This document shows, one piece after another, positions 1 to 8,109 of a stretch of DNA of 64,000 bases. The first letter of the stretch is position 1. Every line of letters begins with the position of its first letter. A model generated the notes under the pieces. The model was given only the letters and a program-made list of their open reading frames with translations, ran no database searches and was not told the DNA's origin. Source of the DNA: Duganella sp. SG902 (GTDB lineage Bacteria > Pseudomonadota > Gammaproteobacteria > Burkholderiales > Burkholderiaceae_D); the NCBI RefSeq assembly GCF_013376005.1, contig NZ_JABMJK010000011.1, forward strand, positions 171,582-235,581, in the 5' to 3' direction. Both the position numbers and the translations under genes were made by a program.

Positions 1-1
1 T

Positions 2-796
2 TCCCAGCGCCGGGATCTGGCGCGCATTTCGCGCGACAGCATGCGCGACTTCGTGTTCCATGTGGCGGTGGACGGGATCATGGAAACCACGACCGCGCGC
101 CCTGTTTCGCGCGCGGCCCAATACACGCCCGGCATCCTGGCGCTGGACATGAGCCAGCCCATGCTGATGATGCGGCCGATGGCCGCGCGCGTGCTGGCAT
201 TCTTCCTGCCGCGCGCCAGCGTGGCGGCGGCGCTGCCCGACCCGGAGGCCATCCACGGCCGCGTGATCGGCTACACCACGCCGCTGACGCGCCTGGTGCT
301 GGACCAGATACGCCTGCTGTGCGATGGTCTGCCGGCCCTGTCCGGCGAGGACCAGGCGCACGCGATACGCACCTGCGGGCAGCTGATACTGGCCGCGTTC
401 AGCAAGTTGCAACGCCTGGACGACCACCAGCGCGCGGCGGCCCGCGCCGCCCTGCGGCAACACATCGAGGCCTACATCCAAGCCAACTTGCATCATGAGG
501 GGTTGACGCCGGAAAGCGTGGTGCGGGCGTTTCCGGCGGCGCGCGCGACCATCTACCGCATGTTCGAGCCGCAAGGCGGCTTGCAGGCCTATATCCGCCA
601 TTGCCGGTTGCACGAGGCGGCGCGCGAACTGGTGGTGATGCCGCGGCTGTCGGTGTCGGCCATCGGCTATGGGCTCGGCTTCAACAGCGCGTCCGATTTT
701 TCACGCGCATTCAGCCGGCAATACAGCATGTCGCCGCGCGACTACCGCGAGCGGATCGACGTATCGCTGTTCCAGGATAATCTTTTTAACAAGTGA
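2..796 (+). CDS. AraC-family transcriptional regulator (5' end outside window)
   Basis: Likely a DNA-binding activator or repressor. The C-terminal part is an AraC-type double helix-turn-helix. The segment around IYRMFEPQGGLQAYIR is the first HTH and recognition helix, and ISAIGYGLGF-like plus FNSASDFSRAFSRQY the second, followed by the family's SPRDYR ending. The reading frame is open back to base 2 with no stop. The residues before the first ATG at 41 (RDLARISRDS) read as natural continuation of the N-terminal AraC-binding-like domain, so the gene probably begins before the window; full-length relatives are usually about 320 aa. The effector is unknown. The next gene, a PEP-CTERM protein, follows after about 100 bp in the same direction, but nothing proves co-regulation. 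Confidence 0.85.
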   Translation, partial: SQRRDLARISRDSMRDFVFHVAVDGIMETTTARPVSRAAQYTPGILALDMSQPMLMMRPMAARVLAFFLPRASVAAALPDPEAIHGRVIGYTTPLTRLVLDQIRLLCDGLPALSGEDQAHAIRTCGQLILAAFSKLQRLDDHQRAAARAALRQHIEAYIQANLHHEGLTPESVVRAFPAARATIYRMFEPQGGLQAYIRHCRLHEAARELVVMPRLSVSAIGYGLGFNSASDFSRAFSRQYSMSPRDYRERIDVSLFQDNLFNK

Positions 797-899
797 GACG
801 GGCGGTCAAGCCGTTTGTTCATCCAGGTTGAGAATTGATGTCGATGCGGCAAAACCCGCCGGCATCGAAGCCTCTAAAACATCAACCAAGGGATCCATA

Positions 900-1451
900 A
901 TGAAACGATATCTCATCGCAGCATCGATGGCCGCGCTGATCGGCCTGACCGGCGCGGCGCACGCCGCCACCAACGCGGCCGCCAACCTGCCCTCCTCCAG
1001 CTATAGCGACAGCCAGAACTGGAACGGCCACACCGCGCAAACCCTGTTCAACGGCGAATCCTGGAATGCCGGCGACGGTGGCACCCAGTGGGCGCAGGTC
1101 GACTTGCTGGGCACCCTGCTGGTGACCGGCGTCAGCTACGTCACCGACCAGTTGCCGGACGGTCTCAGCTGGCAGAAAGTCTACATCTCGGACACCCCCA
1201 TCGGCGACAACTGGGCCAGCCTGACCCCGACCGTGACCTTCCAGGGCTACACCACCGCGAACACGCCCATCTCCTTCAGCTTTGGCGCCGTCGCCGGGCG
1301 CTACGTGGAAATCGTGGCCTACAACGACGGCAGCTGGACCGCGCTGAAAAGCGGCGTGATCACCGCCGTGCCGGAGCCGGAGACCTATGCCATGCTGCTG
1401 GCCGGCCTGGGCGTGATGGGCTACGCCGCGCGCCGCCGCAAAGCCGTTTAA
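900..1451 (+). CDS. PEP-CTERM sorting domain protein, discoidin-like (183 aa)
   Basis: Probable exported surface or exopolysaccharide-associated protein. It has an N-terminal signal peptide (MKRYLIAASMAALIGLTGAAHA) and a C-terminal PEP-CTERM tripartite signal: VPEPETYAMLLAGLG, a hydrophobic stretch and RRRK. In this family the tail is recognised by an exosortase, and no exosortase gene lies in this window. The middle (WAQVDLLG..., GRYVEIVAYN) resembles F5/8-type C (discoidin) galactose-binding-like beta-sandwich domains; that is a pattern-level inference. The ATG at 900 is preceded by AAGGGA at suitable spacing, which rules out a longer upstream reading frame. A strong hairpin follows the stop. 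Confidence 0.85.
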   Translation: MKRYLIAASMAALIGLTGAAHAATNAAANLPSSSYSDSQNWNGHTAQTLFNGESWNAGDGGTQWAQVDLLGTLLVTGVSYVTDQLPDGLSWQKVYISDTPIGDNWASLTPTVTFQGYTTANTPISFSFGAVAGRYVEIVAYNDGSWTALKSGVITAVPEPETYAMLLAGLGVMGYAARRRKAV

Positions 1452-1452
1452 G

Positions 1453-1497
1453 CTGCTGGCCCGGCACATCGCGATGCGTGATGAGCCGGGCCAGCAG
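1453..1497. terminator. Bidirectional hairpin terminator between convergent genes
   Basis: A 13-bp perfect stem (1453-1465 with 1485-1497, CTGCTGGCCCGGC) and a 19-nt loop sit between the stop of the PEP-CTERM gene and the end of the convergent thymidine kinase gene. There is no long T-tract on either strand, so termination is inferred from position and stem strength. Confidence 0.55.
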
Positions 1498-1523
1498 TCC
1501 GCCGCACCTTCGTGGCGTCGCGG

Positions 1524-2084
1524 TCAGTGGGTCTCGCTGTAGAAGCAGCGGCCGCAGGCCTGGCGGTAGCTTTCGTTGCCGCCGATGCTGATCTGTTCGC
1601 CTTCCTTGATGCGCTTGCCGTTTTCGTCGACGCGGATGTTCATGGTCGCCTTCTTGCCGCAAGTGCAGATGTTCTTGATTTCCTCGATGTCGTCGGCCAG
1701 CGCCAGCAGGTAGGCCGATCCGGGGAACGGTTCCCCCAGAAAGTCCGAGCGCAGGCCATAGGTGATCACCGGCACGCCGCGCACTTGCGCCAGCTGGTGC
1801 AGTTGCTTGACCTGTTCCTTGCTCAGGAACTGCGCCTCGTCCACCAGCACGCAGGCGATCTTCTTGTCCACCGTCCGCAGGAAGTCGGTGTTCTTGTCGA
1901 ACACCTCGGTCTCGCGCTGCGGGCCCAGGCGCGAGGTCACCTTGCCGACGCCGTAGCGGTCGTCGATCGCGGCGGTGAACAGGCGCACCTGCTGGCCCTG
2001 CTCTTCGTAGTTGTGCGCCACCTGCAGCATGGCGGTGGATTTGCCTGCGTTCATCGCAGAGTAGCGGAAATAGAGTTTTGCCAC
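1524..2084 (-). CDS. tdk: Thymidine kinase, type II
   Basis: ATP-dependent phosphorylation of thymidine to dTMP in the pyrimidine salvage pathway; cytosolic. At 186 aa it has the usual length for bacterial type II TK. Visible motifs are the P-loop at residues 9-17 (SAMNAGKST), the DEAQF segment with catalytic Glu83, and the lasso/zinc module with four cysteines C140, C142, C177 and C180. It is transcribed alone, divergent from the DUF4148 genes and convergent with the PEP-CTERM gene. All key residues are present. Confidence 0.95.
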   Translation of the reverse strand: MAKLYFRYSAMNAGKSTAMLQVAHNYEEQGQQVRLFTAAIDDRYGVGKVTSRLGPQRETEVFDKNTDFLRTVDKKIACVLVDEAQFLSKEQVKQLHQLAQVRGVPVITYGLRSDFLGEPFPGSAYLLALADDIEEIKNICTCGKKATMNIRVDENGKRIKEGEQISIGGNESYRQACGRCFYSETH

Positions 2085-2134
2085 TGCAAGCCTTCTAGTA
2101 ATAAGTGCCCTTGAAGCCGACGATTATATGCGCC

Positions 2135-2168
2135 CCGATCAATAAATTCTATCGCACCGATCAATAAA
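2135..2168. repeat. Two direct repeats in tdk / DUF4148 divergent promoter region
   Basis: The 12-mer CCGATCAATAAA occurs at 2135-2146 and again at 2157-2168, a spacing of 22 bp (about two helical turns). The region is AT-rich and lies between the divergent tdk and DUF4148 genes. It could be a tandem operator or a small duplication; function unknown. Confidence 0.5.
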
Positions 2169-2253
2169 ATTCTCTTGCGATTAAATCGTGTGCGCTTTAA
2201 TATTCACACATCGGGCAACAACGCCCAGCCAACAAAATCCAAGGAGCCTTACC

Positions 2254-2556
2254 ATGAAAACCGTCGCCATCGCCCTGTCCGCCGCAGCCCTGTTCGCTTC
2301 CGCCGCCGTGTCGGCGCAGGAAAGCGATAACTTCCTGAACGAGATCGCCTCCGTCTCCACCAAGACCCGCGCCGAAGTCAAGGCCGAGACCCTGGCCGCC
2401 ATCCAGCGCGGCGAGCTGCGCGACGGCGAGCAATACCCCAACCCCGCCGTCGGCCAACCGCTGGTGCAGCGCACTCGGGCCGAGGTCAAAGCAGAACTGG
2501 CCGCTTACCGCAAGACCCACAAGGAAGTGTCCGACGACATCGTCAGCGTGCAATAA
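2254..2556 (+). CDS. DUF4148 domain secreted protein (copy 1)
   Basis: Small exported protein (100 aa) with a clear signal peptide ending near VSAQE, then the DUF4148 pattern: a KTRAEVKAET repeat-like motif, RGELRDGEQYP, and a second TRAEVKAELAAYRKTH block. The family is abundant in Burkholderiales and its function is unknown. The ATG at 2254 has AAGGAG nine bases upstream and opens directly on the signal peptide. It is followed 65 bp later by a close paralog, so the two form a tandem duplication. Confidence 0.85.
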   Translation: MKTVAIALSAAALFASAAVSAQESDNFLNEIASVSTKTRAEVKAETLAAIQRGELRDGEQYPNPAVGQPLVQRTRAEVKAELAAYRKTHKEVSDDIVSVQ

Positions 2557-2621
2557 TCCGGCCACATACATCGCATACGCTTAAATAGCGCAAACTTAAA
2601 TCCAGCTTAAGGAGTCTTATT

Positions 2622-2921
2622 ATGAAAAACCTCGTCATCGCCCTGTCCGTTGCCGCCCTGTTCGCCTCCGCCGCCGTGTCGGCGCAGGAAACCGCCGAAT
2701 ACTCCGGCTACGACGGCTTCGTCTCGACCAAAACTCGCGCCGAGGTGAAGGCGGAAACCCTGGCCGCCATCCAGCGCGGCGAGCTGCGCGACGGCGAGCA
2801 ATACCCGGATCCGCGCGTCGGCCAGCCGCCGGCCCAAGCCAAAACCCGCGCCGAGGTCAAAGCCGAGCTGGCCGCCTACCGCAAGACCCACAAGGAAGTG
2901 TCGGACGACGTCGCGTCCTGA
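2622..2921 (+). CDS. DUF4148 domain secreted protein (copy 2)
   Basis: 99-aa paralog of the preceding gene. The signal peptide (MKNLVIALSVAALFASAAVS) and the core RAEVKAETLAAIQRGELRDG are nearly identical between copies. The differences cluster just after the signal peptide and at the PNPAVGQ/PDPRVGQ segment. It has its own strong Shine-Dalgarno (TTAAGGAGTC). Predicted periplasmic or secreted; function unknown. The cystathionine beta-synthase gene starts 60 bp downstream. Confidence 0.85.
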   Translation: MKNLVIALSVAALFASAAVSAQETAEYSGYDGFVSTKTRAEVKAETLAAIQRGELRDGEQYPDPRVGQPPAQAKTRAEVKAELAAYRKTHKEVSDDVAS

Positions 2922-2981
2922 GGAAATGCAGCATGAGCGGAAAAGGCGCATACTTGCTTTTAATGCAGCAAGGAGACCAAG

Positions 2982-4349
2982 ATGCGCACACCCGCTTTGT
3001 TCACCCTGATTGGCAAGACGCCGCTGGCAGAGATTACCCGTCTCGATACCGGCCCTTGCCAACTTTTCCTTAAACTGGAATCGCAAAACCCCGGCGGCTC
3101 GATCAAGGACCGCATCGGCCTGGCCATGATCGAGGCGGCCGAGGCGCAAGGCTTGCTCAAGCCCGGCGGCACCATCATCGAAGCCACGGCCGGCAACACC
3201 GGCCTCGGCCTGGCGCTGGTCGGCCGGCTGAAAGGCTACCGCGTGCTGCTGGTGGTGCCGGACAAGATGTCGACCGAAAAAGTGCTGCACCTGAAGGCGC
3301 TCGGCGCCGAGGTGCGCACCACCCGCTCCGACGTCGGCAAAGGCCATCCCGAGTACTACCAGGATTACGCCGCGCGGCTGGCCGCCGACATGCCCGGCGC
3401 GTGGTACTCGGACCAGTTCAACAATCCCGCCAACCCGCTCGCGCACGAAACCACCACCGGCCCGGAAATCTGGGAACAGATGGCGCACAAGGTGGACGCC
3501 ATCGTGGTCGGCGTCGGCTCGTCCGGCACGCTGACCGGCCTGACGCGCTACTTCCGCAAAGTGGCGCCGCACGTGGAATTCATCCTGGCCGATCCGGCCG
3601 GTTCCATCCTGGCCGAATACGTGAAGACCGGCCACGTCTCGGACACCAGCGGCTCCTGGGCGGTGGAAGGCATCGGCGAGGACTTCATCCCCGCCATCGC
3701 CGACATGACGGCGGTGACGCAGGCCTACACCATCAACGACCGGGAAAGCTTCGCCACGGCGCGCGCGCTGCTGAAGGAGGAAGGCATCCCGGGCGGCTCG
3801 TCCACCGGCACCCTGCTGGCCGCCGCGCTGCGCTACTGCCGCGAGCAAACCACGCCCAAGCGCGTGGTCAGCTTCGTGTGCGACACCGGCACCCGCTATC
3901 TGTCCAAGGTCTACAACGACGGCTGGATGCGCGACCAGGGCTTGCTGGAACGCCCGCGACACCACGATCTGCGCGACCTGATAGGCCGCCGCTTCGACGC
4001 CGGGGAAGTCATCAGCGTCACGCCCGACGACACCCTGATGATCGCCTTCAACCGCATGCGCGCGGCCGACGTGGCGCAGCTGCCGGTGCTGTCGAACGGC
4101 CAGCTGGTGGGGATCATCGATGAATCGGACCTGCTGCTGTCGGTCGGCACGCAACCGGAGCGCTTCAATCATCCGGTCGGCACGACCATGACGCGCCGGC
4201 TGGAAATCCTTTCGCCGTCGTCGGACCTGCACGCGCTGCGCTCCACGCTGGACCGCGGCCTGACCGCCGTGGTGGCCGAAGGCGCCACCTTCTACGGCCT
4301 GATCACCCGCTACGACCTGCTCAACCACCTCAGAAGGACGCTATCTTGA
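2982..4349 (+). CDS. Cystathionine beta-synthase
   Basis: PLP enzyme condensing serine (or O-acetylserine) with homocysteine to cystathionine, the first step of reverse transsulfuration; cytosolic. The fold-type II PLP domain occupies residues 1 to about 320, with the Schiff-base lysine K42 in NPGGSIKDR, the asparagine loop EATAGNTG, and the phosphate-binding GSSGT. Two CBS domains follow (about 335-390 and 398-452), making the 455-aa length typical for the CBS-domain type. The gene overlaps the next by 3 bases (TTGA), so the pair is translationally coupled with the gamma-lyase-type partner. A plain cysteine synthase is less likely because of the CBS pair and the neighbour. Confidence 0.9.
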   Translation: MRTPALFTLIGKTPLAEITRLDTGPCQLFLKLESQNPGGSIKDRIGLAMIEAAEAQGLLKPGGTIIEATAGNTGLGLALVGRLKGYRVLLVVPDKMSTEKVLHLKALGAEVRTTRSDVGKGHPEYYQDYAARLAADMPGAWYSDQFNNPANPLAHETTTGPEIWEQMAHKVDAIVVGVGSSGTLTGLTRYFRKVAPHVEFILADPAGSILAEYVKTGHVSDTSGSWAVEGIGEDFIPAIADMTAVTQAYTINDRESFATARALLKEEGIPGGSSTGTLLAAALRYCREQTTPKRVVSFVCDTGTRYLSKVYNDGWMRDQGLLERPRHHDLRDLIGRRFDAGEVISVTPDDTLMIAFNRMRAADVAQLPVLSNGQLVGIIDESDLLLSVGTQPERFNHPVGTTMTRRLEILSPSSDLHALRSTLDRGLTAVVAEGATFYGLITRYDLLNHLRRTLS

Positions 4350-5518
4350 ACGATAAAAAATCAGCACTCGCCACGCGCGTGATCCACGCCGGCCAGTCGC
4401 CCGATCCGTCCACCGGCGCCATCATGCCGCCGATTTACGCCACCTCCACCTTCGTGCAGGACAGCCCGGGCGTGCACAAGGGGCTCGATTACGGCCGCTC
4501 GCACAATCCCACCCGCTGGGCGCTGGAGCGCTGCGTGGCCGACCTGGAAAGCGGCGCCCAGGGTTTCGCCTTCGCCTCCGGCCTGGCCGCGATATCGACG
4601 GTGCTGGAGCTGGCGGACGCGGGCTCCCACATCATCGCCGGCGACGATATGTACGGCGGCACCTACCGCCTGTTCGAGCGCGTGCGCCGGCGCAGCGCCG
4701 GCCATGACTTCACCTACGTCGACCTGACCAATCCTGAAAACCTGCTGGCCGCCATCAAGCCCGAGACCAGAATGGTGTGGGTCGAAACGCCGACCAATCC
4801 GATGCTCAAGCTGGCCGACCTGCAGGCCATCGGCAAGATCTGCCGCGAGCGCGGCATCATCGCGGTGGCCGACAACACCTTCGCCAGCCCGATCGTCCAG
4901 CGGCCGCTGGAACACGGCTTCGACATCGTGGTGCATTCGGCCACCAAGTATCTGAACGGCCACTCGGACATCATCGGCGGCATCGCGGTGGTGGGCGGCG
5001 AGCCGCACCAGCAGGCCTGGCGCGAGCAACTGGCCTTCCTGCAGAACTCCGTCGGCGCCATCGCCGGGCCGTTCGACAGCTTCCTCGCGCTGCGCGGCGT
5101 CAAGACGCTGGCGATCCGCATGGAGCGCCACTGCGCCAGCGCGCTGGAACTGGCGCAATGGCTGGAGCGGCAGCCCAAAGTCCGCAAGGTGTTTTACCCC
5201 GGCCTGGCGTCGCACCCGCAGCACGCGCTGGCCAAGCGGCAGATGCAGGGCTTTGGCGGCATCATCTCCATCGACCTGAACACCGACCTGCCGGGCGCGC
5301 GCCGCTTCCTCGAGAGCTTCCAGGTGTTCGCGCTGGCCGAGAGCCTGGGCGGCGTCGAAAGCCTGATCGAGCATCCGGCCCTGATGACGCATGCGTCCAT
5401 CCCCGCCGCGCAGCGCGCCGCCCTGGGCATCGGCGATGGCCTGATCCGCCTGTCGGTGGGAATTGAGGATTTAGAGGATTTAAAGGCCGATATTCAGCGT
5501 TCGCTGGAAGCGATTTAG
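4346..5518 (+). CDS. Cystathionine gamma-lyase / Cys-Met metabolism PLP enzyme
   Basis: Fold-type I PLP enzyme of the Cys/Met metabolism family (390 aa). With the preceding cystathionine beta-synthase it would cleave cystathionine to cysteine, alpha-ketobutyrate and ammonia. Markers are SHNPTRWALE, SGLAAISTVL, the VETPTNPML segment, DNTFASP, and the PLP lysine K201 in HSATKYLNGHSD. The start is a TTG at 4346 that overlaps the upstream TGA stop and is preceded by AGAAGGA. Gamma-synthase or homocysteine/methionine lyase activity cannot be excluded from sequence; operon context favours gamma-lyase. Confidence 0.88.
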   Translation: MNDKKSALATRVIHAGQSPDPSTGAIMPPIYATSTFVQDSPGVHKGLDYGRSHNPTRWALERCVADLESGAQGFAFASGLAAISTVLELADAGSHIIAGDDMYGGTYRLFERVRRRSAGHDFTYVDLTNPENLLAAIKPETRMVWVETPTNPMLKLADLQAIGKICRERGIIAVADNTFASPIVQRPLEHGFDIVVHSATKYLNGHSDIIGGIAVVGGEPHQQAWREQLAFLQNSVGAIAGPFDSFLALRGVKTLAIRMERHCASALELAQWLERQPKVRKVFYPGLASHPQHALAKRQMQGFGGIISIDLNTDLPGARRFLESFQVFALAESLGGVESLIEHPALMTHASIPAAQRAALGIGDGLIRLSVGIEDLEDLKADIQRSLEAI

Positions 5519-5535
5519 CTGCTAATATTCGGCGC

Positions 5536-5922
5536 ATGATCTACTTAATTATCATCGCCGTGGTGCTGGCCCTCGGCTTCGCCTACTCCATCCTCGTCGC
5601 CAGCGCGAAGCCGGTGGTCGGGAGCGATTACTACAAGGTCTCGAGAGACGGCCGGGTGATGCTGTCCGCCGGTTCCAAGGTCAACGTGCTGAAACCGACG
5701 CTGTATCCGGAGGGTTTGAAGGTCAAGCTGCGCGGCGGCACGCGCGAGGGCGAGTTCTATGTCCACGACCTGGTGGCCGAGGCGTTCCTGCCAAACCCGA
5801 ACAAGCTGCCGGCGGTGCGCCACCGCGACGGCAATGTGCGCAACAACCGCGTCGAGAACCTGCAATGGGTCCGGCTCAGCGACGTTGAACATCCCGAGCC
5901 GGTGGTATTTCCCCAGCCCTGA
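5536..5922 (+). CDS. Membrane-anchored HNH-nuclease-like protein (128 aa)
   Basis: Residues 3-22 form one hydrophobic segment. The rest resembles the HNH module of homing-type endonucleases: VHDLVAEAFLPNPNK with H77, then RHRDGNVRNNRVENLQW with H96, N104 and N108. This is the typical HNH arrangement (first His in VH.LVA.AF, second in H.DGN, Asn in NNR.ENL.W). A membrane anchor on such a module is uncommon and makes DNA cleavage in the cytoplasm doubtful; it might face the periplasm. It starts 17 bp after the gamma-lyase stop and converges with the acylase gene, abutting its stop. The real function is unknown. Confidence 0.65.
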   Translation: MIYLIIIAVVLALGFAYSILVASAKPVVGSDYYKVSRDGRVMLSAGSKVNVLKPTLYPEGLKVKLRGGTREGEFYVHDLVAEAFLPNPNKLPAVRHRDGNVRNNRVENLQWVRLSDVEHPEPVVFPQP

Positions 5923-8109
5923 TTACTCGCCCGGGTGGTAGCGGCGTTCGAGATGCTTCTCCACGTCCGCCTTGTAGAACAACACGTCCTTGAATTCCCC
6001 CCGCGCGTACATCGCGGCCTGGTCGTTGAAATGCGGCGAGGCCGGATTGCCGCTCTGGCCACCCGCCAGAATGCTGCGCGCCTTGATGCGCGGCCCGAAC
6101 TCCACCGCCGCCACGAAGCTGTTGCCACGCTCGCCGTAGATCCGCCTGGTGGTCTGCTTTGAGGTCATGCCGTACGCCGCCAGCGAGCCCCAGTTGGCCG
6201 AGGCGAAAGCCACCGGCAGGCTAGGCTTGCTGTCGTCGAAGGGCTGCACCACGTCGCCGGTGAGACGCTGGAAGCGGTTGATCTCGCCCCAAGGCGTTTG
6301 CCAGCTGCCGAAATCGGCGCTCAATTTGGCGCTGGCGCGCTCCAGCGCCTCAATGCGCTGCGCCGGGGTGACGGCGGCCTGGATGTAATCCAGCATCTGC
6401 ACCTCTTTCGCCTTGGCCGAAGGCTGCCACGTGGTCCACAAGTCCTGCGCCCAGTAGATCGCCAGCGACGTGGCGGTCGATTCCAGCGTGTAGCGCATGT
6501 CCCAGCCTCGCAGCGCGGCGATCTGCGGCGCCAGCGCGGCTTTGCGCGCATCGTCGGCTGGCAGCGCGTCGTAGGCTTCGAACAGTTGCGGCAGCAGCGG
6601 TTCAAACGCCGGCAGCTGATTGTCGTAGGAAGCGGCGATCAGGCTGTCGATGGTGAAGTCCTTCTTGTTTTCCAGCACGCGTACGGCATGGATGCCGCGC
6701 GGGTTCTCGGGATTCATCGACATGTAGGCCGGATAATCCTTCACCTTGGGACTGTAGGCGCCGGCGGCGGTGTAAGGCCAGTTATTGGTATTCTGGATCC
6801 AGCCATTCCCGGGGTTGAACAGCGTGATGGTCTCCTTCACCTCGTGCAGGCCTTGCCATTCCGTGGCCGGGTCGCTGCCATCCACCGGATGCTTCCAGTC
6901 GAAGCGCGGATCGCGGCGCGGGATGAAGTTCCCGTGGAAGTAAGCGATATTGCCATCGGCATCCGCGTACACGGTGTTGTTGGAGGAGTTGGTGCGCAAC
7001 GTCATCGACTTATAAAAGTCCTTGTAGTTGCGCGCCTTGGTGCGGATGAAGGATTGCGTCAGCGCCTTCAAGGGCTCGTTCATCAGGCGCACCGCCACCC
7101 ACTTGCCATCCTTGGCGCGCACGATGGGGCCGTGGTGGCTGTAGTAGACGCGCACCGTCTTGCTGGCCATGCCGTCCTTGGTCTTGTATGGCAGCGAGAT
7201 GTCCACGGCTTTCAGCGGACGCTGTTCGCCGCCGTATTGGTAGAAGAACCGCCCGTCCTTCTCGCTGATGGTTTCGAGGTACTCGTCGATCACGTCGCCG
7301 CCGCCGGAGGTGTGCATCCAGCCCACGCGGTCATTAAAGCCCTGGTAGACGAAGAACTGGCCCCACGTCACCGCGCCATAGGCGTTCAGACCCTGTTCGC
7401 TGTGGACCTGAATCTCGGGGCGGAAATAGAACGAGGTGTGCGGGTTGATCATCAACAGCGCATGGCCGTTGCGCGTGTTCGACGGCGCGATGGCGAAGCC
7501 GTTGGAACCGCCCGGTTCCTTGTTCATGTCGACGCGGTCGTTGGACGACAGCAGCACCGGCAGCGTGGCGCCGTTGGCGTACAGCGCTTGCAGCTGCTTG
7601 ATGTCGATGGTCTCGATATCGCCACCGATGCTGCCTTCGCTGAAGCTGAGCGCCATCCATGGCTCGAAGCGCGTGAGCAGCGCGGGCTTCACCTCGGGAT
7701 GCGTTTGCAGATAGTAGTTCAGGCCATCGGCCCAGGCGTTCATCAGCTTCTTCAACCATGCCGGCGCGACGGCGTACTGGCGCTTGAGTTCATCCGGATT
7801 GATGAACAGCTTCATGCGCAGGTCTTTATACAGCTCGGCTTCGCCCTCCACTTCCGCCAGGCGGCCCATGGCGTTGATGAAGTTGAGCTCCACCCGGTGG
7901 AAATCATCCTCGGCCTGGGCGTAGACCATGCCGAACACCGCGTCCGCATCGGTCTTGCCGTAGATATGCGGGATGCCCCAATGATCGCGCAGGATGGTGA
8001 CGCGCTTGGCGACGGCCTTGAGCCTCGCCGTCTCGCCCACCGGGGCGGCGGGCGCCGCCACCACGGCGCCGGCGGCAACCAGGCAAGCCAGTGCGACCGG
8101 GGCGCGCAT
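5923..8109 (-). CDS. Penicillin acylase family protein (Ntn hydrolase, S45)
   Basis: 728-aa periplasmic N-terminal-nucleophile hydrolase, made as a precursor that self-cleaves into alpha and beta chains. It has a signal peptide at residues 1 to about 19. The expected new beta-chain N-terminus is S202-N203 in EPGGSNGFAIAP, the conserved S45 Ser-Asn. Further family features are the alpha-chain RDHWGIPHIYGKTDADAVFG segment, the beta-chain NPHTSF and WGQFFVYQGFNDRVGWMHTS, and a distal NNTVYADADGNIAYFHGNF. Substrates in the family include beta-lactam side chains, acyl-homoserine lactones and other N-acyl amides; none can be assigned here. Its ATG overlaps the stop of the ParB-like gene by one base (TGATG), so the two are translationally coupled. 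Confidence 0.88.
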   Translation of the reverse strand: MRAPVALACLVAAGAVVAAPAAPVGETARLKAVAKRVTILRDHWGIPHIYGKTDADAVFGMVYAQAEDDFHRVELNFINAMGRLAEVEGEAELYKDLRMKLFINPDELKRQYAVAPAWLKKLMNAWADGLNYYLQTHPEVKPALLTRFEPWMALSFSEGSIGGDIETIDIKQLQALYANGATLPVLLSSNDRVDMNKEPGGSNGFAIAPSNTRNGHALLMINPHTSFYFRPEIQVHSEQGLNAYGAVTWGQFFVYQGFNDRVGWMHTSGGGDVIDEYLETISEKDGRFFYQYGGEQRPLKAVDISLPYKTKDGMASKTVRVYYSHHGPIVRAKDGKWVAVRLMNEPLKALTQSFIRTKARNYKDFYKSMTLRTNSSNNTVYADADGNIAYFHGNFIPRRDPRFDWKHPVDGSDPATEWQGLHEVKETITLFNPGNGWIQNTNNWPYTAAGAYSPKVKDYPAYMSMNPENPRGIHAVRVLENKKDFTIDSLIAASYDNQLPAFEPLLPQLFEAYDALPADDARKAALAPQIAALRGWDMRYTLESTATSLAIYWAQDLWTTWQPSAKAKEVQMLDYIQAAVTPAQRIEALERASAKLSADFGSWQTPWGEINRFQRLTGDVVQPFDDSKPSLPVAFASANWGSLAAYGMTSKQTTRRIYGERGNSFVAAVEFGPRIKARSILAGGQSGNPASPHFNDQAAMYARGEFKDVLFYKADVEKHLERRYHPGE

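Noticed and set aside
2607..4328. 573-aa open frame antisense to cystathionine beta-synthase
   Set aside because: It mirrors the codon structure of the real gene on the other strand and has low-complexity His/Arg/Gly composition; no RBS or motif supports it.
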